A stretch of DNA of 38,253 bases from Streptosporangiaceae bacterium (GCA_019246795.1 JAFAPY010000123.1:1-38253), one strand, 5' to 3'; counted from the stretch's first letter, positions 7,324 to 16,434 are shown. The notes: generated from the sequence alone by a model not told the origin. Numbers and translations: made by a program.

Positions 7324-8883
7324 ATGACCGAGGCGACCAGGCCGCAGCCGGACATTGTTCCGGGGAAAGCCGTCGAGCTGTTGCGGGACGCCGACCGGAG
7401 CTCGGCGTGGCTGCTCCTCGTCGACGGGGTGCCGCAGTCGTATGTGGACCTCGACGATCCCCGGCACCTGGACTTCGAGTACGTCGCGCGGCTGGCGCAC
7501 CTGGTCGACCTCGCGGCGCCCGCCGGGCGGCCGCTGCGGGCGCTGCACCTGGGCGGCGGACTGTTCACCCTGGCCCGGTACGTGGCAGCGACCCGGCCGG
7601 GATCGCGGCAGCTCGCCGTGGAGGTCGACGCCGCTGTTGTAGACCTGGTCCGGCGTCGGGTGCCGCTGCGCCGGGACGCCAAGGGCGCGCGGGTCCGGAT
7701 CCGCGTCGGAGACGCCAGGGCGGTGCTCGCGCAGCTGCGGGCAGGCTCGTTCGACGTGGTAGTCATGGACGTGTTCGCGGGCAAGACCACGCCTGCCCAC
7801 CTGACCTCGGTGGAGTTCGCGGCGGCGGCCCGGCGGGCGCTCGCCGCCGACGGGATCTTCGCCGCCAACGTGGCAGACGGGCCGCCGCTTGCGCACGCGC
7901 GCGCGCAAGTCGCGACGGCGCGTACGGTTTTCGGGGACGTCGCCGTGATCGCGGACCCCGGCGTGCTGCGCGGCAGGAGGTTCGGCAACCTCGTGCTCGC
8001 CGCCAGCCCGGAACCGCTGCCGGCGGACACCCTCACCCGGCTCACGGCGTCGGATCCGGTGCCGGGACGGGTGCTGCACGGCGAGGACCTCGACCGCTTC
8101 GCGGGCGGCGCCAGGCCGGTCACCGACTCGACTGCCCGGCCCTCCCCGGACCCGCCGCCTGGCCTGTTCTCCTTACCCGAGGGATCAGCGGCTGCGACCT
8201 GCCCGGGCGGCCCGGGACCTCGTGTCGCGCTTCGCCCTGACCCGTACCGACAGCTTGACCGGGGTGCCGTCGAAGCCGAATTCCTCCCGGAGGCTCCGCT
8301 CGATGAACCGGCGGTACGCCGCCTCCAGGAAGCCCGACGCGAAGAACACGAAGTGCGGCGGACGGATCCCCGCCTGGGTGGCGAACAGGATCTTCGGCAG
8401 CCTGCCGCCCCGGGACGGCGGTGGCGTGGCGGCGACCAGGCTGGTGAGCCACGCGTTGAGCCTGCCGGTAGGCACCCGGGTCTCCCAGCCCTGCAGCGCC
8501 CTGGTCAGCGCGGGCGCCAGCCGGTCGACATGCCGGCCGGTAAGCGCGGAGATGTTGACCCGCGGTGCCCAGCGGGCCGCACGCAGCTGCCTGTCGATCT
8601 CGCGTTCCAGGTAGCGCTGCCGGTCGGCGTCGACCAGGTCCCATTTGTTGAAGGCGATGACCAGGGCACGTCCGGCCTCGATCACCATCGAGACGATCCG
8701 CAGGTCCTGCTCGGTCAGCGGCTCGCTCCCGTCGATGAGCACGACCGCGACCTCCGCGCGGTCCAGCGCGCCCGCGGTGCGCAGCGCCGCGTAGTAGTCC
8801 GCGCCCTGGTTCTCCCGGAACCGCCGCCTCATGCCGGCCGTGTCGACGAAACGCCAGGTGGTGCCGCCGAGCACCACGAGTGA
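7324..8883 (+). CDS. spermidine-synthase-like methyltransferase-fold protein (frame open past expected end)
   Basis: The first 280 or so residues are a spermidine-synthase-like Rossmann domain: [15 protein letters not shown] is the nucleotide-binding loop, [13 protein letters not shown] carries the acidic ribose-binding residue, [13 protein letters not shown] and [11 protein letters not shown] follow. Actinomycete homologues of this length often lack evidence for true polyamine synthesis, so the substrate is unknown. Family-like sequence ends near [15 protein letters not shown] (about base 8165). The frame then continues without a stop to 8883, antisense to der, giving 519 residues in all. 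A one-base shift would end it at 8240. The antisense part is presumably not a domain. Start ATG 7324. Confidence 0.72.
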   Translation: MTEATRPQPDIVPGKAVELLRDADRSSAWLLLVDGVPQSYVDLDDPRHLDFEYVARLAHLVDLAAPAGRPLRALHLGGGLFTLARYVAATRPGSRQLAVEVDAAVVDLVRRRVPLRRDAKGARVRIRVGDARAVLAQLRAGSFDVVVMDVFAGKTTPAHLTSVEFAAAARRALAADGIFAANVADGPPLAHARAQVATARTVFGDVAVIADPGVLRGRRFGNLVLAASPEPLPADTLTRLTASDPVPGRVLHGEDLDRFAGGARPVTDSTARPSPDPPPGLFSLPEGSAAATCPGGPGPRVALRPDPYRQLDRGAVEAEFLPEAPLDEPAVRRLQEARREEHEVRRTDPRLGGEQDLRQPAAPGRRWRGGDQAGEPRVEPAGRHPGLPALQRPGQRGRQPVDMPAGKRGDVDPRCPAGRTQLPVDLAFQVALPVGVDQVPFVEGDDQGTSGLDHHRDDPQVLLGQRLAPVDEHDRDLRAVQRARGAQRRVVVRALVLPEPPPHAGRVDETPGGAAEHHE

Positions 8884-9555
8884 GTCGACCGGGTCCCTGG
8901 TGGTGCCGGCCGCCGCGTCGACCAGGGCGCGCTCATGCCCGGCGAGCTTATTCAGCAGGCTGGACTTGCCGACGTTCGGGCGGCCGAGCAGGGCGACCCG
9001 GCGCGGGCCGCCGTGGGCTGCCTCGGCTTCGGCCGGCGCGTCGGGCAGCGCATCCAGAACCAGGTCAAGCAGGTCACCGCTGCCCCGGCCATGCAGCGCG
9101 CTGACCGGCGCCGGCTCGCCGAGCCCCAGCGACCACAAGGCGGTGGCATCGGCCTCGGCCTTGGCGTCGTCGACCTTGTTGGCCGCAACCACGACCGGCT
9201 TACCGGACCGGCGCAGCACGGCGGCCACCGCGGCGTCCGCGTCGGTCACCCCGACGGTGGCGTCGACCACGAACAGGACGGCATCGGCGGCGTCGACCGC
9301 GACCCTGGCCTGAGCGGCGACCCGGGCGGCGAGGGTTTCCGTGGCCTGTGCCGACGGCTCCCAGCCGCCGGTGTCCACCAGCGTGAACGCCCGGCCGCGC
9401 CAGATCGCGTCGTAGGCGACCCGGTCCCTGGTCACCCCCGGGGTGTCCTCCACCACCGCCTGCCTGCTGCCGAGGATCCTGTTAACCAGCGCGGACTTGC
9501 CCACGTTCGGCCGGCCGACCACGGCGACCACGGGGACCGCTGGCTCCTCAGCCAT
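8185..9555 (-). CDS. der: ribosome assembly GTPase Der (EngA)
   Basis: Essential double-GTPase acting in maturation of the 50S ribosomal subunit. At 456 residues it has two G domains and a C-terminal KH-like domain. G domain 1: GRPNVGKS (14-21), DTPG (37-40), DTGG (61-64), NKVD (126-129). G domain 2: GRPNVGKS (191-198), DTAG (238-241) and NKWD (about 318). The C-terminus is basic, as usual. The start is ATG 9555, three bases after the cmk stop, so the two genes are cotranscribed and probably translationally linked. The order cmk-der is conserved in actinomycetes. Confidence 0.97.
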   Translation of the reverse strand: MAEEPAVPVVAVVGRPNVGKSALVNRILGSRQAVVEDTPGVTRDRVAYDAIWRGRAFTLVDTGGWEPSAQATETLAARVAAQARVAVDAADAVLFVVDATVGVTDADAAVAAVLRRSGKPVVVAANKVDDAKAEADATALWSLGLGEPAPVSALHGRGSGDLLDLVLDALPDAPAEAEAAHGGPRRVALLGRPNVGKSSLLNKLAGHERALVDAAAGTTRDPVDSLVVLGGTTWRFVDTAGMRRRFRENQGADYYAALRTAGALDRAEVAVVLIDGSEPLTEQDLRIVSMVIEAGRALVIAFNKWDLVDADRQRYLEREIDRQLRAARWAPRVNISALTGRHVDRLAPALTRALQGWETRVPTGRLNAWLTSLVAATPPPSRGGRLPKILFATQAGIRPPHFVFFASGFLEAAYRRFIERSLREEFGFDGTPVKLSVRVRAKRDTRSRAARAGRSR

Positions 9556-9558
9556 CGC

Positions 9559-10266
9559 TCATCTGTCCTTCCGGCTCCGGTACGGCAACGCCAGCCCGAC
9601 GATGATGTCGACGACCTCGTCCAGGCCGAGCCGGGTGGAGTCGATCTGCACCGCGTCGGCGGCCTTGGCGCTCTGCGGCGCGTCGAGCCGGTCGCGGCGC
9701 TCCTGGTCGGCACGGGTCCGTGCCATCGGCCTGCTGGTCTCGGCGGCCCGGCGGCCGGCACGGGCCGCGCCGTCGGCGGTCAGGAAAACCTTCACCGGTG
9801 CCTCGGGAGCCACCACGGTGCCGATGTCGCGGCCCTCGGCGACGATGCCGGGCACGCTGGCGATGATGTCCCGCTGACGGGCGATCAGGTGGGCACGTAC
9901 CTGCGGCACCCTGGCGACGGCGCTGACCGCCTCGGTGACATCCTGGCTCCTTATCGCCGATGTCACGTCAGTGCCGTTGACCCGGACCGAGGGCGCGCGG
10001 GGGTCGGTGCCGATCTCGATGACCGGCTCGGCGGCAAGCGGGGCGACCGCATCGGGGTCGCCGGTGTCAACGCCGCGGCTGAGCAGCCACCAGGTCAGTG
10101 CCCGGTACATGGCGCCGGTGTCGAGATAGCGCAGGCCGAGCGCGGCCGCCGCGCCGCGGGACGCGCTCGACTTGCCCGCGCCGGACGGCCCATCGACGGC
10201 GACGACAAGTCCGGATCCCCGGCCCGTTTCGCTCTCCCCCGAGTCCAGGCTCGCTGAGGTCCTCAC
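9559..10266 (-). CDS. cmk: cytidylate kinase Cmk
   Basis: Phosphorylates CMP and dCMP with ATP, in pyrimidine nucleotide recycling. The P-loop DGPSGAGKSSASR is followed by GLRYLDTGAMYRALTWW, the CMP-binding signature, and later IVAEGRDIGTVVAPEA, also diagnostic. The length of 235 residues is normal. The first 20 residues are low-complexity, so a start slightly inside (for example around the GLVVAVDG segment) cannot be excluded. It lies nine bases after the tyrA stop and three bases before der in the same operon. Confidence 0.96.
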   Translation of the reverse strand: MRTSASLDSGESETGRGSGLVVAVDGPSGAGKSSASRGAAAALGLRYLDTGAMYRALTWWLLSRGVDTGDPDAVAPLAAEPVIEIGTDPRAPSVRVNGTDVTSAIRSQDVTEAVSAVARVPQVRAHLIARQRDIIASVPGIVAEGRDIGTVVAPEAPVKVFLTADGAARAGRRAAETSRPMARTRADQERRDRLDAPQSAKAADAVQIDSTRLGLDEVVDIIVGLALPYRSRKDR

Positions 10267-10275
10267 CCGTCGATG

Positions 10276-11340
10276 CTACCGGCGGACAGGCCAGCCGCCG
10301 GCCTGCAGGGCGTCCAGCAGCGGCCCTGCTGCGGCGGGGCGCACGGAAAGCTCCGCGACGCCGACGGGCAGCCCCGGTGAGTGCTCGATCCTGACATCCT
10401 CGATGTTCACCCCGGCCGCGCCCGCGGCATTGAACAGCCTGGCCAGCTCGCCTGGCTGGTCACGGATGACGACCTGCACGGCAGCGAACTCGCGCGGGGC
10501 GCCGCCGTGCTTGCCCGGGATCCTGGCAACGCCCGCCTGGCCGCGCTCGAGCAAAGCCGCGACCGATTTCTCCCCGGCATCCTCTCCGGCCTCCAGCGTG
10601 CGGGCGGCCTCGGCCAGGTCGGCGGCGACCGCGGCCAGCACCTCCGCGACCGGGGCGGCGTTGGCGGTCAGGATCTGCGTCCACAACCCGGTCTCCCCGG
10701 CCGCCACCCTGGTCACGTCGCGCAGCCCCTGTCCGGCCAGGCCCAGCGCCGCGGCGGGAGCGGCCTCGAGCCGGGCCGCCATGGCCGCAGCCACCAGGTG
10801 CGGGGCGTGCGAGACGAGCGCCACCCAGCGGTCGTGGCTGGCTGCGTCGGTCGGCACCGGGGTCGCGCCGCAGGCCCGGGCCAGGGCGGTGACCACCTCG
10901 GTGGCCCGCTCGGATGTCTCGGGCGCCGGGCACAGCGCCCAGGGCCGGCCCAGGAACAGGTCGGCGCGGGCTGCGGCGGGACCGTGCTTTTCCCGCCCGG
11001 CCAGCGGATGGCCCGGCACGTAGCAGGCCAGGTCGCAGCGGAGCTCACGGGCGCGGGCGAGCGGGAGCTGCTTCACGCTCGCCACGTCGGTGTAGTAGCG
11101 GGCGAGGCCGCGTGCCTGCGCGCCGGCCAGCGCGGCGGCGACCGCGGCGGGCGGCACCGCGAGCACCGCCACGTCGGCCGGTTCCGGCTGCGGGGGCAGC
11201 AGCTCCCCGGCGCCGAGGTCGGCCGCGAGCCTGGCCGCGGCCGGGTCCGCGTCGAGCAGCCAGACCCGCCAGCCGCGCTCGCGCAGCGCCAGCGCCACCG
11301 ACGTTCCGATAAGGCCGGTGCCGAGGACAAGCGCTCTCAC
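10276..11340 (-). CDS. tyrA: prephenate dehydrogenase TyrA
   Basis: Oxidises prephenate to 4-hydroxyphenylpyruvate with NAD(P)+, in tyrosine biosynthesis. The N-terminal Rossmann motif LGTGLIGTSVALALRERG lies at about residues 6-23. The catalytic region includes GHPLAGREKHGPAAARADLF, with a further conserved HDRWVALVSHAPH. A C-terminal ACT domain (VVIRDQPGELARLFNAAGAA) suggests feedback control by an aromatic amino acid. I choose GTG 11340 because GGAG lies five bases upstream; ATG 11343 is too close to it, and the ORF-track start at 11400 is probably too long. The chorismate mutase gene lies upstream in the same direction, so the two steps from chorismate to 4-hydroxyphenylpyruvate are encoded together. 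Confidence 0.95.
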   Translation of the reverse strand: MRALVLGTGLIGTSVALALRERGWRVWLLDADPAAARLAADLGAGELLPPQPEPADVAVLAVPPAAVAAALAGAQARGLARYYTDVASVKQLPLARARELRCDLACYVPGHPLAGREKHGPAAARADLFLGRPWALCPAPETSERATEVVTALARACGATPVPTDAASHDRWVALVSHAPHLVAAAMAARLEAAPAAALGLAGQGLRDVTRVAAGETGLWTQILTANAAPVAEVLAAVAADLAEAARTLEAGEDAGEKSVAALLERGQAGVARIPGKHGGAPREFAAVQVVIRDQPGELARLFNAAGAAGVNIEDVRIEHSPGLPVGVAELSVRPAAAGPLLDALQAGGWPVRR

Positions 11341-11443
11341 CATGTCTCCACAGATGTTCGAGCCATCCGGAAAGCCCTTCGGGCCACCGGCCGCTCGCAC
11401 GGGCTCAAAAGGCCCGTGCTCGCTAGCCGGTACCGGATGGCCC

Positions 11444-11806
11444 TCACTGGGCGATGTCCAGGCGGAGGGCGGCGGCGCCGCGCAGGTACACGTGCTGGAT
11501 AGCCGAACGCGGACGACAGGTCTCCACGTGCGCCATCAACCGCACCACACGCGGCATGGCCCCGGGCACGGCGATCTCGGTGGCGCAGATCAGCGGCACC
11601 TCGTGGAAGCCGATCTTGCGTGCAGCCAGCGCGGGAAACTCCGCGGTCAGGTCCGGCGTCATGGTGAACAGCACGCTGATCACGTCGTCGGGGGTGAGAT
11701 CGTTGCGCGCCATCACCTCGGTCACCAGCTCGGCCGCGGCCGCCAGGATCGCGTCCCGCTCGTCCGCTTCGACCTGCACCGCTCCGCGGACAGCCCTGAC
11801 CGTCAT
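11444..11806 (-). CDS. aroH: chorismate mutase, AroH class
   Basis: Rearranges chorismate to prephenate, the first committed step to phenylalanine and tyrosine. The 120-residue protein is of the AroH (trimeric, Bacillus-like) class rather than the helical AroQ class. It starts with VRAVRGAVQVEADE, whose arginine binds substrate, then LFTMTPDLTAEFPALAARKIG and PLICATEIAVPGAMPRVVRLMAHVE, with the arginines expected in the active site. It stands between rluB and tyrA, an order conserved in actinomycete chromosomes, and supplies the TyrA substrate. Confidence 0.95.
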   Translation of the reverse strand: MTVRAVRGAVQVEADERDAILAAAAELVTEVMARNDLTPDDVISVLFTMTPDLTAEFPALAARKIGFHEVPLICATEIAVPGAMPRVVRLMAHVETCRPRSAIQHVYLRGAAALRLDIAQ

Positions 11807-11833
11807 CTGCCAGCTCCTCCCGTCCGCCTTACG

Positions 11834-12607
11834 TTATAGCCCTACCGCGGCGTAGAGCTCGCCGATTTCCCTGGTGGTCAGCTCGCGGGTCGTCCCCGGC
11901 TTGAGCGTGCCGAGCCGGATGGGGCCCACGTCGGTGCGCACCAGCCGGCTGACCGGATGCCCGGCCGCTGCCAGCATCCGGCGCACCACGTGCTTGCGGC
12001 CCTCGTGCAGGGTGATCTCGACCAGGGCGCGGGCGCCTGACCTGTCGATCACCCGGAACCTGTCCGCGGTGGCCACCCCGTCGTCAAGCTCCACCCCGGT
12101 GGCCAGGCGGCGGCCCAGGTCCTTGGGCAGCGGGCCGGTCACCTCGGCCAGGTAGGTCTTGGCCACCTCGAAGCTCGGGTGCGCGAGCCGGTGCGCGAGC
12201 TCGCCGTCGTTGGTGAGCAGCATCAGGCCTTCGGTGTCGTAGTCGAGCCTGCCGATATGGAACAGCCGCTCGCTCCGGTCGCCGAGGTAATCCGCGACGG
12301 TACGCCTGCCGCGCGGGTCGGACATGGCCGTCAGCACCTCGGCCGGCTTGTTGAACGCCAGGTAGACCAGGCCAGGACGGGCCGGGATGCGCTTGCCGTC
12401 CACCTTGATCACCTGGCGTTGGGGGTCCACCCTGGCACCGAACCTGCGGACCGTCTCGCCATCGACCTCGACCCGGCCGGCGCCGATGAGCTCCTCGCAG
12501 TGCCTGCGGCTGCCCAGCCCGGCCTCGGCCAGCACCTTCTGCAGCCGGACCCCGCCGGGGACGTCGGTCAGCGTGTCCCTGTCGTCCGCGCGATCACGGT
12601 CGGGCAT
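11834..12607 (-). CDS. rluB: 23S rRNA pseudouridine synthase, RluB/RsuA family
   Basis: Isomerises a uridine of ribosomal RNA to pseudouridine. The N-terminal S4 RNA-binding domain (RLQKVLAEAGLGSRRHCEELI) is followed by the catalytic domain, whose motif GRLDYDTEGLMLLTNDGELAHRL contains the catalytic aspartate. VTGPLPKDL and HEGRKHVVRRMLAAAGHPV follow. At 257 residues it is normal for actinomycetes. The ORF-track start at 12913 is an out-of-frame reading over scpB. ATG 12607 overlaps the scpB stop by 14 bases, so the two are translationally coupled. Confidence 0.94.
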   Translation of the reverse strand: MPDRDRADDRDTLTDVPGGVRLQKVLAEAGLGSRRHCEELIGAGRVEVDGETVRRFGARVDPQRQVIKVDGKRIPARPGLVYLAFNKPAEVLTAMSDPRGRRTVADYLGDRSERLFHIGRLDYDTEGLMLLTNDGELAHRLAHPSFEVAKTYLAEVTGPLPKDLGRRLATGVELDDGVATADRFRVIDRSGARALVEITLHEGRKHVVRRMLAAAGHPVSRLVRTDVGPIRLGTLKPGTTRELTTREIGELYAAVGL

Positions 12608-13247
12608 TCTCATCGGCGATGTCCTCGATGTCTGCTGGCAGGAACGGCGCGAGGTCCGGCAGGTCATCCAGGCTGGGCAGGCCGAGCCGCTCCAGGAAGT
12701 AGCTGGTGGTCCGGTACAGGATGGCGCCGGTCTCGGCGTCGGTGCCCGCGTCGGCGACCAGCCCGCGCAGCACGAGCGTGCGCAGCACGCCGTCGCAGTT
12801 GACGCCGCGCACCGCCGACACCCGGGCCCTGCTGACCGGCTGCCGGTACGCGACGACCGCCAGGGTCTCCAGCGCCGCCTGGGTGAGCCGTACCTCCTGT
12901 CCGTCAGTGACAAAACGCTCCACCACCGGCGCGCAATCCTCGCGGGTGTAGAAGCGCCAGCCGCCGGCCACCTCGCGCAGGTCGAACCCGCGACCCTCGG
13001 CGGCGTAGCCCGCTGCCATGCCGGCCAGTTCGGCGGCCACCTCGCTGCTCGGCCGCTCCAGGACCTGCGCCAGCACCACGGTCGGCACCGGTTCGTCGGC
13101 GACCAGCAGGATCGCCTCCAGGCTGGCCCGAAGGCCCGGCGCCTCCGCTTCGGTTCCGGCGTCCGCGCCCGCCCCGGCCCCGGTTCCCGCTGCGCTTGCG
13201 GCTCCGGATCCGGTTCTGGCGTCGGCGGAGCCTGACTCGCTGTCCAT
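12594..13247 (-). CDS. scpB: segregation and condensation protein B
   Basis: Kleisin-interacting winged-helix partner of SMC-ScpA, needed for chromosome condensation and segregation. The first 38 or so residues are a disordered Gly/Ala/Asp stretch (simple-sequence GSGAASAAGTGAGAGADAG). Winged-helix motifs then start at LRASLEAILLVADEPVP, followed by RLTQAALETLAVVAYRQPVSR and GVLRTLVLRGLV, which are typical of ScpB. Length 217. Its gene follows scpA after three bases and overlaps rluB. Confidence 0.95.
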   Translation of the reverse strand: MDSESGSADARTGSGAASAAGTGAGAGADAGTEAEAPGLRASLEAILLVADEPVPTVVLAQVLERPSSEVAAELAGMAAGYAAEGRGFDLREVAGGWRFYTREDCAPVVERFVTDGQEVRLTQAALETLAVVAYRQPVSRARVSAVRGVNCDGVLRTLVLRGLVADAGTDAETGAILYRTTSYFLERLGLPSLDDLPDLAPFLPADIEDIADENARP

Positions 13248-13250
13248 CGT

Positions 13251-14069
13251 TCAGTCGTCGCTTTCGGTCGGCCGTTCGACGTTACCAGTTTGCCCGGTCC
13301 ACGTTACGTAGAGCTCGCCGAGCGCAGTGACCTGGTCGAAGGACACCGCGTCGTCGGCGTAGAGATCGAGCAGCGCCAGGAACGAGGCCACGATCTCGTA
13401 GCTGCCCGCCGCGTCCGCGGTGAGCTGACGGAAGGAGGCACGGCCGCATTCGCGGAGCATGCCGACCAGCTTCCTGGCCTGCTCGCTGACGCTGATCGCC
13501 GGGGTGTGGATGTGCTCGGTCGACACCTTCGGCGGCGCCTTGGGCATGAGCGTCAGCGCCGCGAGCCTGGCGAACTCGGCCGGGCCGAGGCCGAGCAGCA
13601 CCTCCGGCAGCAGTTGCGCGAAGCACGGCTCGAGCGGAACCCGGCGGGGGAAGCGCCGGGCGGCCGCGGCCATCCTGGCGGCGAAGATCGCGGCCACCTC
13701 CTTGTACGCCCGGTACTGCAGCAAACGGGCGAACAGCAGGTCCCTGGCCTCGAGCAGTGCCAGGTCCTCCTCGTCCTCCACCTCGCCGGAGGGCAGCAGC
13801 CTGGCCGCCTTCAGGTCCAGCAGGGTGGCCGCCACGACCAGGAAGTAGCTGACCTGGTCCAGGTCCCAGCCGTCGGCGCGCTCAGAGATATAGCCGATGA
13901 ACTCGTCGGTGACCTGGGACAGCGCGACTTCGGTGATATCCAGCTTGTGCTTGGAGATCAGCGCGAGCAGCAGGTCGAACGGACCCTCGAACACGTCAAG
14001 GTGCACCTGGAAGCCGGCGCAGCCGGCGGTCTTGTCGGCCCCCTGGCTGGCGTCGGTGCTGGCGATCAT
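13251..14069 (-). CDS. scpA: segregation and condensation protein A (kleisin)
   Basis: Kleisin subunit bridging the SMC dimer heads in the condensin-like complex. The N-terminus contains the diagnostic FQVHLDVFEGPFDLLLALI, then DITEVALSQVTDEFIGYI and YFLVVAATLLDLKAARLLP. The C-terminal winged helix with FRQLTADAAGSYEIVASFLALLDLY closes it. Length 272, as usual. The start at 14069 gives MIASTDASQGADKTAG, a short variable tail before the fold. It lies in the parA-like/RHH/scpA/scpB cluster. Confidence 0.95.
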   Translation of the reverse strand: MIASTDASQGADKTAGCAGFQVHLDVFEGPFDLLLALISKHKLDITEVALSQVTDEFIGYISERADGWDLDQVSYFLVVAATLLDLKAARLLPSGEVEDEEDLALLEARDLLFARLLQYRAYKEVAAIFAARMAAAARRFPRRVPLEPCFAQLLPEVLLGLGPAEFARLAALTLMPKAPPKVSTEHIHTPAISVSEQARKLVGMLRECGRASFRQLTADAAGSYEIVASFLALLDLYADDAVSFDQVTALGELYVTWTGQTGNVERPTESDD

Positions 14070-14108
14070 GACCGTAGCCGCATCATGGAGCTGGCCTCCG
14101 CCGGGCTG

Positions 14109-14456
14109 TCAGCGGATTCCGCCGCCGGCGGCGGGCCCGCCGGTGATCCGTCGCGCCAGCATGCTGTCTTTGCCGCGCGCGTCCAGGTCGGCGAGCAGCA
14201 CGGCGATCGCCTCCCGGACGATCCTGCCCCGGTCGGACGCGGCGCCGTAGCGGAGCAGGGCGAGGCGGGCGCGTTCCAGGTCCAGGAGTTCCTCGGCGGA
14301 CAGGTAGACGGTGATCTTCTGGGTGTGCTTCTCGCGTCCGCTGGCCCGGCGCTCATCTGACCCGTCCGGCCTGGGCGTTTGCGGTGCGGTGCTCCGCAGG
14401 AGTTCCGCGACCCCCGGCAGGCTTACCCGCCGTGACCGACTCCTGGCTGCCGCCAC
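14109..14456 (-). CDS. small ribbon-helix-helix-like protein between ParA-like and ScpA
   Basis: A 115-residue protein. The middle (about 45-80, KITVYLSAEELLDLERARLALL) looks like a ribbon-helix-helix DNA-binding unit, with an N-terminal basic/proline-rich arm and a variable C-terminus. It probably dimerises and may bind DNA as a partner of the ParA-like ATPase or the condensin, but this is inferred from position and fold resemblance only. It overlaps the end of the ParA-like gene by 34 bases in a different frame, suggesting coupling. The start is GTG 14456, with GGAGG about ten bases upstream. The same slot is often filled by a small hypothetical gene in other actinomycetes. Confidence 0.75.
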   Translation of the reverse strand: MAAARSRSRRVSLPGVAELLRSTAPQTPRPDGSDERRASGREKHTQKITVYLSAEELLDLERARLALLRYGAASDRGRIVREAIAVLLADLDARGKDSMLARRITGGPAAGGGIR

Positions 14457-15316
14457 CGCTGCAGTACCTCCTTGGCAAGCTCCCGGTAGGAGCCGGCCCC
14501 CGCGGACCCCGAATCGAAGCTGGTAATGGGCTCTCCAGCCACGGTAGCGTCAGGGAACCGCACCGTGCGGCTGATTACCGTATGAAAAACCTTGTCGCCG
14601 AAGCCGCGCACGAGGCTGGCCAGGACCTCGCGGGTATGCAGCGTCCTGGAGTCGTACATGGTGGCCAGCAGGCCGTCGATGGCCAGCTTCGGGTTCAGCC
14701 GGCGGGACACCTTGTCAATGGTCTCCATCAGCAGCGCCACGCCGCGCATCGCGAAGTACTCGCACTCCAGCGGGATGATCACCCCGTCCGCGCAGGCCAG
14801 CGCGTTGATGGTCAGCAGGCCGAGCGACGGCTGGCAGTCGATCATGATCACGTCATAGTCGGGGGCCATCGGCTGCAGCACCCCGCCGAGCACGTACTCG
14901 CGGCCGACCTCGTGCACGAGCTGGACCTCGGCTCCGGACAGGTCGATGTTGCTCGGGAGCAGGTCCATGCCGTTGATGCTGGTCTTGTGCAGCACGTCCT
15001 GCGGCGTGACGTCGCGCTCCATGAGCAGGTTGTACACGGTGGCGTCGATGTCGTGCGGCTGCAGGCCCAGCCCCACCGACAGCGCCCCTTGCGGGTCGAA
15101 GTCGACGAGCAGGACGCGACGGCCGTACTCGGCCAGGGCCGCGCCGAGGTTGATCGTCGTCGTCGTCTTGCCGACGCCGCCCTTCTGGTTGCAGATGGCC
15201 ACGATACGGGCCGGGCCGTGCTCCAGAAGCGGCTCCGGCTCGGGGAGGCCGGGCAACGGCCGGCCTGTCGGACCCAGGTCTTTCGCCTGGGGCTGTGCGG
15301 TACGGGATGCTGCCAC
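14423..15316 (-). CDS. ParA-family ATPase (chromosome cluster with scpAB)
   Basis: A Walker-type ATPase of the ParA/Soj family, 297 residues. Deviant Walker A is CNQKGGVGKTTTTINLG (about 43-59), Walker A' is VLLVDFDPQGAL and Walker B is YDVIMIDCQPSLG. A 35-residue N-terminal extension precedes the fold. This is the scpAB-linked paralogue seen in actinomycetes, distinct from the oriC-proximal parAB pair; no parB lies nearby. It presumably acts in chromosome segregation or positioning. Start GTG 15316 is preceded by GGGAGG on the minus strand. It is the first gene of the long minus-strand operon and divergent from the F420-type oxidoreductase. Confidence 0.9.
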   Translation of the reverse strand: MAASRTAQPQAKDLGPTGRPLPGLPEPEPLLEHGPARIVAICNQKGGVGKTTTTINLGAALAEYGRRVLLVDFDPQGALSVGLGLQPHDIDATVYNLLMERDVTPQDVLHKTSINGMDLLPSNIDLSGAEVQLVHEVGREYVLGGVLQPMAPDYDVIMIDCQPSLGLLTINALACADGVIIPLECEYFAMRGVALLMETIDKVSRRLNPKLAIDGLLATMYDSRTLHTREVLASLVRGFGDKVFHTVISRTVRFPDATVAGEPITSFDSGSAGAGSYRELAKEVLQRWRQPGVGHGG

Positions 15317-15488
15317 CAGCGCTGAACCTCCCGGGGTATGGCCGCGACGCGACGCCCACGGAACCAGACATGGACTTTAGGGCCTCGCTCGGGCACCGGC
15401 AAGCAGGCGCGCCGTTCGCGCCCGATATCGGCCTGCGATGTCCGTCACCGGCGGCGCGCGGCGGCGGTCGCCATGAGAAGCTGGGACG

Positions 15489-16361
15489 GTGAAAATCGGC
15501 CTGCAGATCCCAGACTTCACCACCCCGGGCGGCCCGGGGCGTCTCGGCGCGGACCTGGCCACCGTGGCCCGGACCGCGGATGAGGGCGGCTTTTCCTTCC
15601 TCGCGGTCATGGACCACTTCTTCCAGATCGGCGCGATCGGAGCGCCGGAGCGCGAGATGCTCGAGGGCTATACCGCACTGGGCTATCTCGCGGCCTGCAC
15701 CTCGCGCGCTGAGCTGCTCACCTTGGTCACCGGCACCGTCTACCGGTACCCGGGCGTCCTGGCGAAGATCGTGACCACCCTGGACGTGCTGTCGGGCGGC
15801 CGCGCCTGGCTCGGCATCGGCGCCGCGTGGAACTCCGAGGAATCGCACGGCCTGGGCATCGGCTTCCCGCCGGTCGCCGAGCGTTTCGAGCGGCTGGAGG
15901 AAACGCTGCAGATCTGCCTGCAGATGTGGCGCGGCGACGAGAGCCCGTACCGGGGCGAACATTACCAGCTGGAAAGGCCGCTGAACTCGCCGCAGTCGCT
16001 GACCCGTCCGCATCCGCCGATCATGATCGGCGGCGGCGGGGAGAAGAAGACGCTGCGCCTGGTAGCCAGGTACGCCGACGCGTGCAACCTGTTCCCCGGC
16101 CCGGACCTGGCCCGCAAGCTCGACGTGCTGCGCGCCCACTGCGAGGCCGAGGGCCGCGACTACGACGCGATCGTCAAGACCTGCTATTTCGTGTTCGACG
16201 TCGGGGAGAACGGCGAGAAGGCCGCCGAGGTCGTCGATCAGCTCGGCCAGCTCGCCGACCTCGGCTTCCAGGCCGCGATCGGCGCGGTGGCCGGCGTATG
16301 GCGGATCAGGCCGCTGGAAGTGATCGCCGCTGATGTCATCCCCGCCGTAGCCAATGTGTGA
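15489..16361 (+). CDS. LLM-class F420-dependent oxidoreductase
   Basis: A luciferase-like (LLM) TIM-barrel enzyme of 290 residues, probably using F420 as hydride carrier, as is usual for this subgroup in actinomycetes; FMN cannot be excluded. The start KIGLQIPDFTTPGG is typical, followed by VMDHFFQ, VTGTVYRYPGVLAKIVTTLD, GGRAWLGIGAAWN, and HPPIMIGGGGEKKTLRLVARYAD, which are the conserved cofactor-pocket strands. The substrate is unknown. Start GTG 15489. It stands alone, divergent from the ParA-like gene and convergent with the PaiB-type gene, with a hairpin between. Confidence 0.93.
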   Translation: MKIGLQIPDFTTPGGPGRLGADLATVARTADEGGFSFLAVMDHFFQIGAIGAPEREMLEGYTALGYLAACTSRAELLTLVTGTVYRYPGVLAKIVTTLDVLSGGRAWLGIGAAWNSEESHGLGIGFPPVAERFERLEETLQICLQMWRGDESPYRGEHYQLERPLNSPQSLTRPHPPIMIGGGGEKKTLRLVARYADACNLFPGPDLARKLDVLRAHCEAEGRDYDAIVKTCYFVFDVGENGEKAAEVVDQLGQLADLGFQAAIGAVAGVWRIRPLEVIAADVIPAVANV

Positions 16362-16383
16362 AATTTAGGCAGAACGAGCGATG

Positions 16384-16430
16384 GTGCCTGGCCCCGGTCC
16401 CGTGTCGTGCTGCCGGCGCAGGCCGGGCAC
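16384..16430. terminator. bidirectional terminator hairpin (F420 oxidoreductase / PaiB-like)
   Basis: GTGCCTGGCC (16384-16393) pairs with GGCCGGGCAC (16421-16430), a 10-bp stem with one T-G pair and a 27-base GC-rich loop that itself carries CCGG pairs. It sits in the 73-base gap between two convergent genes. There is no T-run. Confidence 0.55.
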
Positions 16431-16434
16431 ATGA

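Noticed and set aside
12387-14360. Long plus-strand ORFs over scpA, scpB and rluB
   Set aside because: Antisense to well-supported genes; composition is typical of GC-rich shadow frames.
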